From Liolophura sinensis (lineage: Eukaryota > Mollusca > Polyplacophora > Chitonida > Chitonidae): a stretch of DNA of 64,000 nt. Below the pieces are notes generated by a model that worked only from the letters and a program-made list of their open reading frames with translations, did no database searches and was not told where the DNA came from. Location: positions 30,535,979-30,599,978 of the forward strand of contig NC_088302.1 in NCBI RefSeq assembly GCF_032854445.1. Direction: 5' to 3'. Below are positions 23,501 to 33,125 of this stretch, piece by piece; position 1 is the stretch's first letter; each line of letters opens with the position of its first letter. Both the position numbers and the translations under genes were made by a program.

Positions 23501-26500
23501 TCCCCATTAACTCGGCCGCCGACCTGGCATCTCAGAACATCTACGATTACGGCACGGTGGACGGAAGCCAGATAGAGTACTTCTTCAAGCACACCAAGAT
23601 TAGCGCCTATGAGAAGATGTACGCGCACATGTCGGTTCTCTCCCCTGAGTCCATGGTCCGCAGGGTGGAGCACGGATTGGAAAGGGTCAGGAAAGAGAAG
23701 TACGCATTTCTCTGGGACTCGCCTACACTAAGGTACATGATCCAATCGAGGTGTGACCTGCTGGAAATAGGCTCACCGTTCGACCTAAAGGGCTACGGGT
23801 GGGCTGTGCAGAAGGATGCTCCTTACAAAGACGCCCTATCTCTGGGGCTGCTCAGGTTGAACGATGAAGGTTATCTTCAAAAGTTCGAGAAACGGTAAGC
23901 GTCATGATTAATTTGAGGTTTTCGTCAGTTATTTGCAAAGAACTGCCTTTGAAGAAGCTTTAGAAGTGCAATTTTTCGTAACTTTTTTCATTAATTTATT
24001 AATTTAATTATCTTATCGGTGTTTAACGCCACCAGAATGTTTGGTTTCTAAGAAGGATTTATGAAAAGATGAAAACAGTATGCCAAGGGTAAACCATCGA
24101 CTTTCATCAGGTACTAGTACCTGACAAACCTTCCGACACATACCTTTTCTACATAAGCAAACGTAGGCCTGTGTGGTAACGGTCTTTGCGGGTTACACAG
24201 CATCGATTTAGGCTAGACTGGGTTAAGATCATCGCGTGTGTATGCTGTAGAGCATATTTACTCACCTTTACTCAAAATGCCACTAGAGCACATCTGTTGC
24301 AATGCATGTTGTTTTGTCTATACTGATAAAAGGTGGTCGACTAGATCAATGTGGGTATATGGTCCTGAAAATCATGAGTTTTATAATCATCTTATTCTTT
24401 AAAGTTGATGAATTTCAAATCACTAGGAAGAAATTCCTTCTGCATTAAAACAGTTAATTTTATTTTATTTTATTAACTCATCATACGTCGATAGTAGGTC
24501 TATATTGCATTCTATCAGCTACTTTCAGTGCTGCATAAGATCGAGGCTGCCCTACGCTCACGTGCTATACGTTACCATGGATAAGCAAAACTTTTATCAT
24601 TCTTTCATAGGGGACACATAGAAATATAAACTGCACTCACGAATGTGAGGAAAATATACCTTAACACACAAAGTTGAAAAAGAAAGCTCGACCTGAAGAG
24701 AGCCTCACCTATGTCCGAGATCAGTAGCGTAATACTTTGCAAGATTCGTTGTGAAACAAACAATGTGATATAAAGTAATTATTTCGAGTTGGGTAAGCGA
24801 ATAGTTGGACTGACCTTTCTAGAATTGTTCAATCGTTGTGACCAAGAAGCTGATAGAAAGCAGTATAGACCTACTATGGACGTGAATGCTTTCTAAAGAA
24901 GTTCAAAGAAAGTGTCATATGAACTTCATATCTTGCCTGCAGATGCTTTCCAGAGCTGTGAATAGTTTTAAATGATAAGGTAAATTTAAACCCGATAGCT
25001 TCATCGCTTTCTCCAATGACAAAGTGGAAAAGGAAGGATATCATTTGTGTTTACCACATCTAGAGTTGTCACGATTCACTTTGCGAATTGTTTACACTTC
25101 TCATCGATATGATATGGATATTTTCTCCACTGCCGGTAAAAATCGATCCATGTTGTGCGCGGAAAAAATGGCATTTGATAATTAAAGCCACTGATTTACC
25201 CGTCAGCTCAACAGCTGTCGTTGTGTTAATCAACACCGCGATGTTAACATGTTCGCTCGTATTACAGTTCCTCACCCCTCTCCCAACTCACTCTCACTAA
25301 CTATCAGGACCTATGGTAACAGCGAGGAGTTGGGGCTAATCTGCTACTGGCCGACACCGCTCGCGAGGCGACTTCTGTAAACATCCCGTAAATTTACCGA
25401 TTGTTATTAACAACAAAACCATGTGTATAATGTGACTGAAGTTGTAATGTGAACTCCCGGAATGAGAGACCACATACCATCCCTTGAGAACTGTCGAAAC
25501 AACGGCTCGAAATGAAATACCTGATGAACAAATACGTGAAATTTCTGCTCGAGATTTGTGTGAATAAAACATTCGAAATGCAGGTACACATTCACACCTC
25601 ACTTCATAAGCTTTGCTTGTTTAAGGGATCTTGATTAACTTGTTGAGCTCTAGTCCAGCCATTCTTTTGTGCAGAGTGGGTTGGGTCATCGTGTTGAATT
25701 AGACTGCCACGTTGGATATATGAACAGTTACAATCAAAGCACAACTGAGATATATATTATTATCGACAAGAGCGTGATACGCGATTTGAATACTGATTTC
25801 ATTCATTCACACGGAACATACGGTGCGTCTTACCAACATCATTGAAAACTATTGACTGCTTCTCTTTGCATGATTCCAGCCTAATGGCGTACCATATATA
25901 CTTTCTGAGTTCTGCGGTAGTTTGCGTTAAATGTCGTTTTGCGAATTGGACGTGCGATTATTGACTTGCAACGTCCATTTTGTTTGACGACTGTTTCGAC
26001 GTATTTCGAGTGTTGTTCACGAAATATTCACCTCATGTACCACTTACTAATAAAGCGATAGTAGAGACTCTCCATATTCTCAGTGCAAAGAGTCATTCGT
26101 GTGGATAGATTTTTGCGTAAACTATCCAGAAAACCAGACAGTAAAACCATTGTTTTGATTCAAGTTTTCCATCAACCAAAAAGCATATATCACCACACCA
26201 GTTCTCCTATAAGACAAGCATATGGTAATATATACCTATTTTGTACACTTTTATAAAACGTTTTGACCAGAATAACAACGAAATAAGATGATATTGTCTT
26301 ATTAGAAAAACAGTCCCGCGGTGCCTGTTCGCTGCGACAGACAACTGGAAGCCATTGGTTAACGAGATTGCACGCATGCTCGATTGCAGCTCTGACTGCT
26401 TAGTCTGCGACTTCAGGTAACGGGGTTTGAAAAGGTATCCGTCGAAGGGTGATGGTTTAATGGGCACTCCGGTGTCCTCCATCCGTAAAACTGACCGCCC

Positions 26501-29028
26501 TTATATAACTTTTTATATAAATTTTTGACTACGCCATTAAACACCAATAAAACTGATAAATTAATTATACAGAAATATTTCCGAGATATCTGTGGAAGGA
26601 ACGCTCTTCGTTCGTCACATTTTACGGAAATGGCAAACTTGTGCATCAGTAAGCACTTACACCAGTGAAATTCAAAGAATATCTTGGATTGTTGTCAGAT
26701 GGTGGGGGCGTTCTGGTTGCCCGGATATGAAGCAGACGGCGTCCACGAAGGAGCTTGAGTTTAAGAATGTGGCGGGAATTTTTCTGGTACTCGCGGGAGG
26801 GGTGATCTTATCCGCTCTCCTTTGTGTCGCCAACTTCATCATTTACAAACGGAAAGAGGCAGTCAAGGTGAGATCTGCATGGGTATTGAGTAAACCAGTC
26901 ATAGTGAGATCTGCAGGGGTGTTGATTAAACCAGTCAAGGTGAAATCTGCATGAGTGTTTATTAAACTAGTCAAGGCGATATCTGCATTAGTGTTGATTA
27001 AACCAGTCAAGGTGCGATCTGCATGGGTTTGGATTAAACCAGTCAAGGTGAAATCTGCATGTTTGTTGATTAAACCAGACAAGATGAGATCTGATTATTG
27101 ATTAAAACAGTCAAGGTGAGATTTGGTTATTGATTAAAACAGTTAGGGTGAGATCTGGGTATTGATTAAAACAGTAAGGGTGAGATCTAGGGATTGATTA
27201 AACCAGTGAAGGTGAGATCTGCATGTGTATTGATTAAACCAGTCATAGTGAGATCTGCATGGGTGTTGATTAAACCAGTCAGGGTGAGATCTGCATGAGT
27301 GTTGATTAAACCAGTCAAGGTGATATCTGCATGAGTGTTGATTAAACCAGTCAAGGTGCGATCTGCATGGGTTTGGATTAAACCAATCAATGCGATATCT
27401 GCATGGGTTTGGATTAAACCAGTCAAGGTGAGATCTGCATGTGTGTTGATTAAACCAGACAAGATGAGATCTGATTATTGATTAAAACAGTCAAGGTGAG
27501 ATCTGGGTATTGATTAAAACAGTTAAGGTGAGATTTGGGTATTGATTAAAACAGTAAGGGATAGATCTAGGTATTGATTAAACCAGTCAAGGTGATATCT
27601 GCATGGGTGTTGATTAAAACAGTCAAGGCGATATCTGCAGGAGTGTTGATTAAACCAGTCAAGGCGATATCTGCAGGAGTGTTGATTAAACCAGTCAAGG
27701 TGCAATCTACATGGGTTTGGATTAAACCAATCAAGGCAATATCTGCATGGGTTTGGATTAAACCAGTCAAGGTGAGATCTGATTATTGATTAAACCAGTC
27801 AAGGTGATATCTGGGTATTGATTAAAACAGTTAAGGTGAAATCTGGGTATTGATTAAAACAGTAAGGGTGAGATCTGGCTATTGATTAAAACAGTAAGGG
27901 TGAGATTTGGGTATTGATTAAAACAGTAAGGGTGAGATCTGGGTATTGATTAAAACAGTTAAGGTGAGATCTGGGTATTGATTAAAACAGTAAGGGTGAG
28001 ATCTGGCTATTGATTAAAACAGTTAGGGTGAGATTTGGGTATTGATTAAAACAGTTAAGGTGAGATTTGGGTATTGGTTAAAACAGTAAGGGATAGATCT
28101 AGGTATTGATTAAACCAGTCAAGGTGATATCTGCATGGGTGTTGATTAAAACAGTCAAGGCGATATCTGCAGGAGTGTTGATTAAACCAGTCAAGGCGAT
28201 ATCTGCAGGAGTGTTGATTAAACCAGTCAAGGTGCAATCTACATGGGTTTGGATTAAATCAATCAAGGCAATATCTGCATGGGTTTGGATTAAACCAGTC
28301 AAGGTGAGATCTGATTATTGATTAAACCAGTCAAGGTGATATCTGGGTATTGATTAAAACAGTTAGGGTGAAATCTGGGTATTGATTAAAACAGTAAGGG
28401 TGAGATCTGGCTATTGATTAAAACAGTAAGGGTGAGATCTGGCTATTGATTAAAACAGTTAGGGTGAGATTTGGGTATTGATTAAAACAGTTAAGGTGAG
28501 ATCTGGGTATTGATTAAAACATTCAAGGTTAGATTTTAGCGCTATAGATAGTAGATTATCCATGAAGAAAACTTAGAAGCCTAACATTTGAGCGGCGAGG
28601 ATGCTTAGAGTAAGTAAAGAAGGCATTGCCATTCTTTTAATTAATTCTCTAACATTTAGACGTAATATGCAGAGTAGCATGGACTTTAACATCGTTAATA
28701 TTATATGCGTTTCTTGCCCTTGAAAATCAAAAAATTCTGCTAACTATATCGAAAAATTATGTATTTGAGATCAGAATAATGCACATGTTTTTTTTACTAA
28801 AACCAGGAGGCGTTAAGCCATAATCATTCATTCTACAAGTAGTAATTATACATATCACATCGAGTATAAGCAGTTTTGTCCAGCGTTTGCCACCTTATTA
28901 TTTGAATAGACCCTCACATTTTATCATTTCCTCACCAGAGCCGGAAGAAAGTCTCGGAAGAGAATGCTTGGCCATTAAAATCGGAGAACAACAGCAGCAA
29001 ATGGTATCCGGATTCATCTTACAGCTGA
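11469..29028 (+). CDS. Ionotropic glutamate receptor 1 (iGluR-1), AMPA/kainate/delta-like
   Basis: Twelve exons join without a frame break to 2433 nt (810 residues). Exons are 11469-11562, 13587-13721, 14320-14562, 15572-15759, 16523-16576, 17510-17689, 18530-18634, 19358-19486, 22339-22559, 23070-23894, 26699-26867 and 28939-29028. The order is signal peptide, amino-terminal domain (to about residue 330), S1, M1 (502-521), pore loop, M2, M3 (568-588), S2, M4 (749-773) and a short tail. Recognisable motifs are EGYCIDI, P457/R464 for the ligand carboxylate, VVDFTKPF, WWFF, YTANLAAF, GYGWAV, and the Cys678-Cys732 pair after RWW. The Q/R pore position is Arg549. The SYTANLAAF motif begins with Ile578. 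S2 has Gln617-Ile618 for the usual Ser-Thr, and Asp666 for Glu. The protein should form a tetrameric cation channel in the plasma membrane. Exon 6 is 25 codons shorter than in iGluR-2. Confidence 0.9.
11920..12250. repeat. About 117-bp tandem duplication in iGluR-1 intron 1
   Basis: GCATACATTGGCGGTGAAAG at 12014 and GTATACACTAATGATGAAAG at 12131 head similar blocks, each with GGAAAAAA(A)TGAGAT(C/G)AAAGATAC. Confidence 0.55.
12441..12568 (+). mobile_element. SINE-A (outer), 5' part
   Basis: The head CGTGGCTTAGTGGTTAGGGT and B box GAGTTCAAGTC are visible. A second SINE interrupts it at 12569. The last 12 bases are the target-site duplication. Confidence 0.85.
12569..12731 (-). mobile_element. 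SINE-A short form, nested in another SINE-A
   Basis: TTTA tail at the left, ending at CGTACGGCCGGAGA without a tRNA head. An exact 12-bp duplication, GGTCGTATTTGA, flanks it at 12557-12568 and 12732-12743. Confidence 0.93.
12744..12859 (+). mobile_element. SINE-A (outer), 3' part
   Basis: Resumes with GGAAGTCAGCCAGCAACTTG and ends GAGTACGGCGTAAAACACTA plus an AAATA tail. Confidence 0.85.
13016..13375. repeat. 60-bp tandem repeat, six copies
   Basis: GGTGACAATAAAGGAGGCCG and variants recur exactly every 60 bases. It lies in intron 1 of iGluR-1, about 210 bp before exon 2, and has no similarity to that exon's splice site. Confidence 0.95.
13379..13560 (+). mobile_element. SINE-C 3' part
   Basis: CCAAAGATCGGTGGTTTATA, GGGCACTTCGGTTTC and ACAATCAAATAAATTAATGA match other SINE-C tails (39580, 43400, 26425). 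It ends only about 25 bp before the iGluR-1 exon 2 acceptor. Confidence 0.6.
13587..13721 (+). CDS. iGluR-1 exon 2: ATD
   Basis: Encodes GCLASSRDDPSVELARQIAD… to NNSFDEVLS. The acceptor is TTACAG. Phase matching to exon 3 requires the weak donor GTTGGT at 13722. The stronger-looking break after GACGAG is out of phase. Confidence 0.75.
13795..13890 (+). mobile_element. SINE-C head fragment
   Basis: GCTGGTTCAAACGCAGCTCT is B-box-like, followed by CTGATTTCGCTGC, which is shared in form with 18680-18720. Confidence 0.4.
14320..14562 (+). CDS. iGluR-1 exon 3: ATD with the VGPF loop
   Basis: Encodes AFEFLTSENISAVVGPFQET…, IPYLATTWVPL and YYSWSQVTVIYDSKE. Flanked by TTCTTCAG and GTAACG (phase 2 in, 1 out). 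Confidence 0.9.
14735..15263. mobile_element. TTAA-flanked MITE, complete copy
   Basis: A 529-bp element in iGluR-1 intron 3. The left end AGGAGAAGAAAATTTAAA pairs with the right end TTTAAGTTTTCTTCTCCT. TTAA lies on both sides (14731-14734, 15264-15267), as for piggyBac-type insertion. No transposase frame is present. Inside, near 15121, ATG opens MESATAILALTLFIIYQLE followed by a donor-like GAG|GTACAT. Confidence 0.88.
15440..15571 (+). repeat. 44-bp triplication at the exon 4 acceptor
   Basis: Three units, each with CTTTTA(A)G…AAAAA(G)TTGATTT then an AG acceptor followed by G(G/A)AGCC. Pseudo-exon starts at 15484 and 15528 and the real start at 15572 are exactly 44 bp apart. Each unit includes the first exon bases GAAGCCAT. 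Confidence 0.92.
15572..15759 (+). CDS. iGluR-1 exon 4: ATD
   Basis: Encodes GSHVIEQLLHRRTIDVNGHK… to CSPSTTHTIIKQ. The acceptor TTTCCAG is the last of three copies spaced exactly 44 bp apart. The donor is GTGAAT. Confidence 0.88.
15760..16522. other. iGluR-1 intron 4, nothing recognised
   Basis: AT-rich, with no supported element. Confidence 0.4.
16523..16576 (+). CDS. iGluR-1 exon 5: 54-nt micro-exon
   Basis: Encodes GLYLGLLSTRNKWLIVNM between TTTCCATAG and GTAAGA, phase 0 at both ends. It aligns without gaps with the 54-nt exon of iGluR-2 (ARNFAMMTPPYEWTFYNT), the usual LGMMT…YHWF segment. A different frame here gives a longer but irrelevant open frame. Confidence 0.85.
16644..16749 (+). 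mobile_element. SINE-A 3' fragment in iGluR-1 intron 5
   Basis: CTATAATGCTGGTCGCCGTC … GAGTACAGCGTAAAACACCA plus an AATAAA tail. Confidence 0.85.
16750..17509. other. Rest of iGluR-1 intron 5, nothing recognised
   Basis: Short open frames only, with no similarity to anything I know. Confidence 0.35.
17510..17689 (+). CDS. iGluR-1 exon 6: ATD, short form
   Basis: Encodes GTEEANLTDFVDSNANVTIL… to AAMTRNVQNKT. The matching exon in iGluR-2 has 25 more codons at its 3' end (the YRDGKLRETIL region). Confidence 0.88.
17690..18529. other. iGluR-1 intron 6, nothing firm
   Basis: A phase-0 open stretch at about 18376-18435 (EQNGGVFPKLQDQDGG…) sits where iGluR-2 has 25 extra codons. It shows no similarity to them and its donor is poor, so it is not called as an exon. 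Confidence 0.3.
18530..18634 (+). CDS. iGluR-1 exon 7: end of ATD
   Basis: Encodes VTVHGCTGALQVIPGGTRGN… to DGLRGKA, 105 nt, phase 0 at both ends. It aligns gap-free with iGluR-2 exon 7 (shared G..G.LQ….G.R.N..L). Donor GTGAGT. Confidence 0.8.
18635..18730 (+). mobile_element. Possible SINE-C head fragment in intron 7
   Basis: GGGAGTTCGAATCCTGCTCT has a canonical B box, followed by CTGTCTGATTACGCGATTTT as in other SINE-C heads. Confidence 0.4.
19358..19486 (+). CDS. iGluR-1 exon 8: linker and first S1 strand
   Basis: Encodes KGTWTSGANDVKTRIDF… to RRTLIVTTKI, the G-W and L-VTT pattern that opens S1. Donor GTAAGT. Confidence 0.87.
19545..19625 (+). mobile_element. tRNA-like SINE head in intron 8
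   Basis: TTCGTGGCCCAATGGCTAAG resembles an A box and GAAATCAAATCCAG a weak B box. Confidence 0.4.
19626..20705. other. iGluR-1 intron 8 interior, nothing recognised
   Basis: No exon or named element supported. Confidence 0.35.
20710..21281. mobile_element. TTAA-flanked MITE, second complete copy
   Basis: A 572-bp element in iGluR-1 intron 8, with left end AGGAGAAGAAAACTTTAA, right end TTTTCTTCTCCT and TTAA on both sides (20706-20709, 21282-21285). Internally colinear with the 14735 copy. The ATG of the internal open frame is GTG here and a 1-bp insertion follows. Confidence 0.9.
21286..22338. other. Remainder of iGluR-1 intron 8
   Basis: AT-rich, nothing recognised. Confidence 0.35.
22339..22559 (+). 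CDS. iGluR-1 exon 9: S1
   Basis: Encodes EKPYVQWKRGFGNST…, HLEGYCIDILRELAYRFGF, YSIYLVPDGKFGSL and GWTGMIRELKDKESGG. No phase-0 donor exists. The weak donor GTTACA at 22560 joins in phase 2 to the second AG of ACAGAG before exon 10. Confidence 0.82.
22560..23069. other. iGluR-1 intron 9
   Basis: AT-rich, about 510 bp. No element recognised. Confidence 0.35.
23070..23894 (+). CDS. iGluR-1 exon 10: S1 end, M1, pore, M2, M3, S2
   Basis: A single 825-nt exon encodes ADIAMAPFSVTPERSQVVDF, M1, WYIWAALLRGGTSG (pore, Arg at Q/R), WWFFSLIVVAIYTANLAAFL, the S2 lobe and GYGWAVQKDAPY. It ends FEK + CG at GTAAGC. Confidence 0.95.
23895..25687. other. iGluR-1 intron 10, 5' part
   Basis: Contains only a weak SINE-tail relic near 24010-24140 (GGTGTTTAACGCCACCAG; TACCTGACAAACCTTCCGAC). 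The rest is unexplained. Confidence 0.35.
25688..26005 (-). repeat. Penelope-like 3' tail relic plus repeat D
   Basis: TCGTGTTGAATTAGACTGCC matches the tail at 42237. GCATGATTCC…TATATACTTTCT…GTCGTTTTGCGAATTGG is an inverted repeat D copy. No RT sequence remains. Confidence 0.55.
26425..26565 (+). mobile_element. SINE-C 3' fragment before iGluR-1 exon 11
   Basis: GATGGTTTAATGGGCACTCC, AACTGACCGCC and CGCCATTAAACACCAATAAA. It ends about 135 bp upstream of the exon 11 start. Confidence 0.55.
26699..26867 (+). CDS. iGluR-1 exon 11: M4
   Basis: Completes Arg, then WWGRSGCPDMKQ…, LEFKNVAGIFLVLAGGVILS…, IIYKRKEAVK. Donor AAG|GTGAGA. The donor and adjoining bases are repeated dozens of times downstream. 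Confidence 0.93.
26868..28540 (+). repeat. 36/32-bp minisatellite seeded on the M4-exon donor
   Basis: About 1.7 kb of tandem units starting at the exon 11 donor. One type is 36 bp (GTCAAGGTGAGATCTGCATG + GGTGTTGATTAAACCA), the other about 32 bp (GGTGAGATCTGGGTATTG + ATTAAAACAGTAAG). The founder is the junction itself: exon …GCAGTCAAG|GTGAGATCTGCATGGG. Many units keep a good donor, AAG|GTGAGA. Roughly 45-50 units by length. The real acceptor of exon 12 lies about 400 bp beyond. Confidence 0.95.
27560..28350 (+). repeat. 532-bp higher-order duplication inside the array
   Basis: Blocks starting at 27574 and 28106 match over more than 200 bp with few changes, exactly 532 bp apart. Confidence 0.85.
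28939..29028 (+). CDS. iGluR-1 exon 12: cytoplasmic tail
   Basis: Follows CTCACCAG directly downstream of the minisatellite. Phase 0 gives SRKKVSEENAWPLKSENNSS… to SSYS and TGA. No PDZ-type C-terminus. A second frame is also open (PEESLGREC…), but the exon phase does not support it. Confidence 0.75.
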   Translation, partial: SRKKVSEENAWPLKSENNSSKWYPDSSYS

Positions 29029-29109
29029 ACGCTGACGCGTTTGTGAAAAGCTATGGAAACCACTGAATAATCATGACTCAGGACCAACACTCTTCCACAC
29101 TCGATTTGG

Positions 29110-29215
29110 AGAAAAGCTAAGAGGTTCGAACCCATGAGTCGCCCAAGGTCATTCCAGACGGATGTGCTATTCCTCTATGGATCAACCAGCAATGACTACA
29201 AGACCGTTCTTCCGT
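29110..29215 (-). mobile_element. tRNA-like SINE head downstream of iGluR-1
   Basis: On the minus strand TTGCTGGTTGATCC is A-box-like and CATGGGTTCGAACCTC is a full B box. No further SINE body recognised. Confidence 0.45.
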
Positions 29216-29443
29216 TCCTGGAAATCGGATATGAACGGCATATGCTTTGGCTGGACGCACCGCTTTGGTAGGTTCTGGTGTTCTCACCTCATATCTCTTC
29301 CCTAAAGCTGGACTGCTGCGTAAAATCCCTGAGTATGTTGAAGAATGCTGCTCAGTGATAAACTGCATTATCTTGCCCGTTAAAAAGATTAATAACTGTG
29401 TATAAGTATCATTGTTTCTGTACCAATTTACATATTACCAACA

Positions 29444-29905
29444 CAGGATGTACGGACTCCTGCACACTATATCACCAATCCGGGGCATACAGACTCCTGC
29501 ACACTGTATGACCGATCCAGGATATACAGACTCCTGCACATTATATGACCGACCCATGATGTACAGACTCCTGCACACTGTATGACCGATCCAGGATGTA
29601 CGGACGCCTGTACACTACATGACCAGTCCGGGGTGTTCTGACTCCTGTACACTATATGACCAATCCGGGATGTACGGAGTCCTGTACACTATATGACCAA
29701 TCCGGGATGTACGGAGTCCTGTACACTGCATGACCAATCCGGGGTGTACTGACTCCTGTACACTACATGACCAATCCGAGGTGTACAGGCTCCTATACAC
29801 TATATGAACAATCCGGGGTGTACGAACTCCTGTACAGTACATGACCAGTCCGAGGTGTACAGGCTCCTGTACACTATATGACCAATCCGGGATGTCCTGC
29901 ACACT
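29444..29905. repeat. 37-bp tandem repeat, about 12 copies
   Basis: ATGACCAATCCGGGATGTAC + GGAGTCCTGTACACTAT recurs every 37 bp (for example at 29661 and 29698). It lies about 0.4 kb after the iGluR-1 stop. Confidence 0.93.
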
Positions 29906-30642
29906 ATAATCAAACTTGGGTTCTACACCAAAAATATTTACCTACGCAGGTCTTAATTTATTTCTGAACAAGTACCAATCTAACGAGCCTCAGGATACTA
30001 TAATCGAATTGGGGTTATATTCTTGTGTACACTAAGTGTTATATATTAAGTGATTTTATGTAAGACTACCTATAGATAATGCGCATGCTTGATTCAGCGG
30101 GACTGGGAACAGTTTACTTACTGGAGAGTTGAAGGAAAACAAGTAACTCACAGCATATAAATATGGACAATTTTTTTGTTATACATACATAAAAGTATAA
30201 CTCCCTTTGCATTTAGACAGAAACCTTGTTGTTGACCTAAAAGTGAAAGTGAAAGCGAAACAATATTACATCTCTGTGTAAAATGTTCCAATGTTGCTCA
30301 GTCATCACCACCGGGAATTCCAGCGTGTGCTTTGGCTATTGTATAGCCCGCTGAATGGGTTTCTGCTGAACATTCATGTTGTAAAATCGCTCGCGCGGGA
30401 ATACTGTATGATGGTCAGCCCTAGTCCACACTATCAGTTCAGTTTATTGTCAAAATATTAAGCCTTTTAAAATAACCAGGAAATGTTGGGTTTATTGTCA
30501 TCATGCAATATTCCAAATTTACTGAATAATACTGAATATATTGTCTACATAAGGGCCCAACTTACTTCTTAGTTGAAAAAGGTTTGATCAGATTGTTGTA
30601 AACGTTGTTGGCCTTATACATTCAGTTGGGAATTTTTCGTGC
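29906..30642. other. Intergenic, nothing recognised
   Basis: AT-rich with no supported feature. Confidence 0.35.
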
Positions 30643-30653
30643 CTGAACTAATT

Positions 30654-30892
30654 TAATTTATTTTATTTGATTGGTGTTTTACGCCGTGCTCAACAATATT
30701 TCATTTATACGACGGTGGCCAGCATTATGGTGGGAGGAAACCGGGAAGAGCCCGCGGGAAACCCACGGCCATCCGCAGGCTGCTGACAGACTTCCTCAGG
30801 TACAGCCGAACAGGAAGTCAACATGCGCTGGACGAACTCACAGCGATCGCATTGATGGGAGGCCCCTGGGTCATTACGCAGTGCTAGCGCGA
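30654..30892 (-). mobile_element. SINE-A, near full length
   Basis: TTTA tail, core and part of the head. An 11-bp target-site duplication, CTGAACTAATT, lies at 30643-30653 and 30893-30903. Confidence 0.92.
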
Positions 30893-31221
30893 CTGAACTA
30901 ATTACTTCCAAGCATCATTCTCAGCTGCACGCATGTCTACATAGAAACAGGGACGTAGTATTATAGAATGTAACCAAGGAGTATACCGCTTGGACCGAGT
31001 AGATTTAGGCGTGTGGTCCCCAAAAGTAGGATATTTTATGTTTGTATTTTTATTCATGGCTTGTACATAGTAGTGTTAACTCCATTCTGGTGACACAGCA
31101 GGCATGTCAATGTATTACTATAACAGTTTTTTTTACTTTAACAGTCATTACATAACCAATTTGTTGATCAAGACTGTACATACTGCCATACATGTTGTAC
31201 ATAGTTTTCATACATATATTC

Positions 31222-31224
<3 letters not shown>

Positions 31225-31295
<71 letters not shown>
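31225..31295. repeat. (TA)n microsatellite
   Basis: About 35 TA units. Confidence 0.97.
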
Positions 31296-31298
<3 letters not shown>

Positions 31299-31716
31299 GG
31301 TTATTTGTATTGATTTTCAGGTAAATGAATTAAATAAATAATTTATATGACCTGGTACCTGAGATTTGTTCTTCCGTGTCTAATTGTTCTGGTAGCTATT
31401 AATGGATTAGAAATCAGTTATCACCGCATAAACTGCTGTTGGGAACCGGTTAACCCAGGGGGTTTGTATAAGTATGTCGTTTATTAGAAATGGTATTTTA
31501 ACAGTTTTCTGTAGTTAAATTAGCCCCACCCCCATCCCACCGGCTTACCCACCTTCGGCTTTGTTGCTGTCACAGAGAAGAGAATAGCTTTTATGAACCG
31601 AAAAAAAACAAATCTGGTCAGCTGGAAAGCTCATACTTTCGCTTCTAGAAGCATAATTTCAAGTTTTATCTCTCAAATCATTTGAATGGTTTAAGGTATA
31701 CACATGACTTCTTCAG

Positions 31717-31905
31717 TAACATGGTAGGGGTGTGGTTTAAGGGTGAAGGAAACCTTGGTACACCGCCGTCCTTCTCTACAAACCTGACAAACATCATGAC
31801 TTAAAGCCCCAGCGGAAACATCGAGTGATGGATTCGAACACACGACCTCATTGGCTTGTAGATCTACAGAAAGTCGTGGTAAGCCAATACTTTAATCATC
31901 TGATC
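31717..31905 (-). mobile_element. Degenerate tRNA-derived SINE
   Basis: On the minus strand GTGTTCGAATCCATCAC is a B box, followed by a body with GTCAGGTTTGTAGAGAAGGA that resembles 58690-58780. Confidence 0.45.
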
Positions 31906-32487
31906 CGGGAACTTCCATATAGCTTTAATTTTCGGTATAGTCTATATTGGCAAAAAATTACCGTAAGCTGGGAGACATTTGTATAAGTGTGAAGCGCCAA
32001 CAGGTCTGTCCACGTTTAGTTAGCCATTTCTCTAAATGAGCTACTAAGCCTCTTATACAACTGGCACGAGAGTAAACTGAAATGGCAGGCTAACGTTACA
32101 GTCATGTTTAAACATTAAACAAACACACAGCTAGTGGTAGATCAGATGTTACAGGGTGTATATCAGTCTGTCTGGGACAGATGTTACCTGATAATGACCA
32201 GATGGACTTTGCGTTTGATGCAGTGAAGAGGCATGGTAAATACATGATAACCGACTGATTGTGGGTTGGTTACTATTTGTGCTTCCGTTACGCGCACAAC
32301 GCCCGCCTACTTGATATGCATTCTCATATTTTTGTCCGGGTACAAGATAACTGGCTTGCGAAATTTTCCTATAGGGAATAAAAGAATACCCACTGGTTTA
32401 CTTTGAAGTTGCTTTGCCCAACAGCGGTAATTCGCTTATGGACAAACCAAATGAGTTTTTCGCGAAAAGTGAGGGATATAAATTTGG

Positions 32488-32560
32488 GTCCGTCCGTCTG
32501 CATATCTGTCTGCATGTGTGTCCGTCTGTCTGTCTCTCTCTGTCAGTCTGACTGGCTTTG
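32488..32560. repeat. (TCTG)-rich low-complexity tract
   Basis: CCGTCTGTCTGTCTCTCTCT and neighbours. A similar tract lies at 46350-46442. Confidence 0.8.
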
Positions 32561-32934
32561 GTTCCCGTGCAATAACTCATCCAGATATTGTCCGATTTTG
32601 TCCGATAAATAAAAAATATGTGCTAGTCCATTCTGTGAAACTTCACCTGAAGTTTGATAATCGGTCCTATCTATAGCTGTTTTTCACGAATTAACGGCTT
32701 CCAACATTGGTTTGATAAAATTTGTGAGAAGACTCATTTTGGTTCCGCTCATGTCAAGTCGGAAGACCAGGTTGCTTAAGATAGGGAGTAAATTTTTTAG
32801 TTTGTTCTCGAAATTTACCAGTCACGCATGCGTCTTGCAATGACATTTCAGGCCAAAAAAAAGAAGCAAATTTTTCAGAAAGCAGGGACTTGTTCATAGT
32901 TAAGTTGCTTAGTTCATAGTAAAGTATCAGTATG

Positions 32935-33125
32935 CCGCCTCACTGACGTCTAACGTAGACGTAAAGATCAGTGTGGCGCCTCATTCAAGTCTAACGCAGA
33001 CGCAAAGATCAGTGTGGCGCCTCATTCACCTCTAACGTAGACGCAAAGATCAGTATGGCGCCTCATTGAAGAATAACGTAGGCGCAAAGATCAGTGTGGC
33101 GCCTCATTCACGTCTAGCGTAGACA
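32935..33125. repeat. 41-bp tandem repeat, about 4.7 copies
   Basis: GCGCCTCATTCAAGTCTAAC + GCAGACGCAAAGATCAGTGTG, repeated every 41 bp in intergenic DNA. Confidence 0.93.

Noticed and set aside
26843..28321. Repeat-protein frames such as LINTHADLTLTG on the minus strand
   Set aside because: Products of the 36-bp array read backwards. No start, splice or stop context of a gene.
26868..28540. CRISPR-like array
   Set aside because: Contiguous repeats without unique spacers in a eukaryotic intron.
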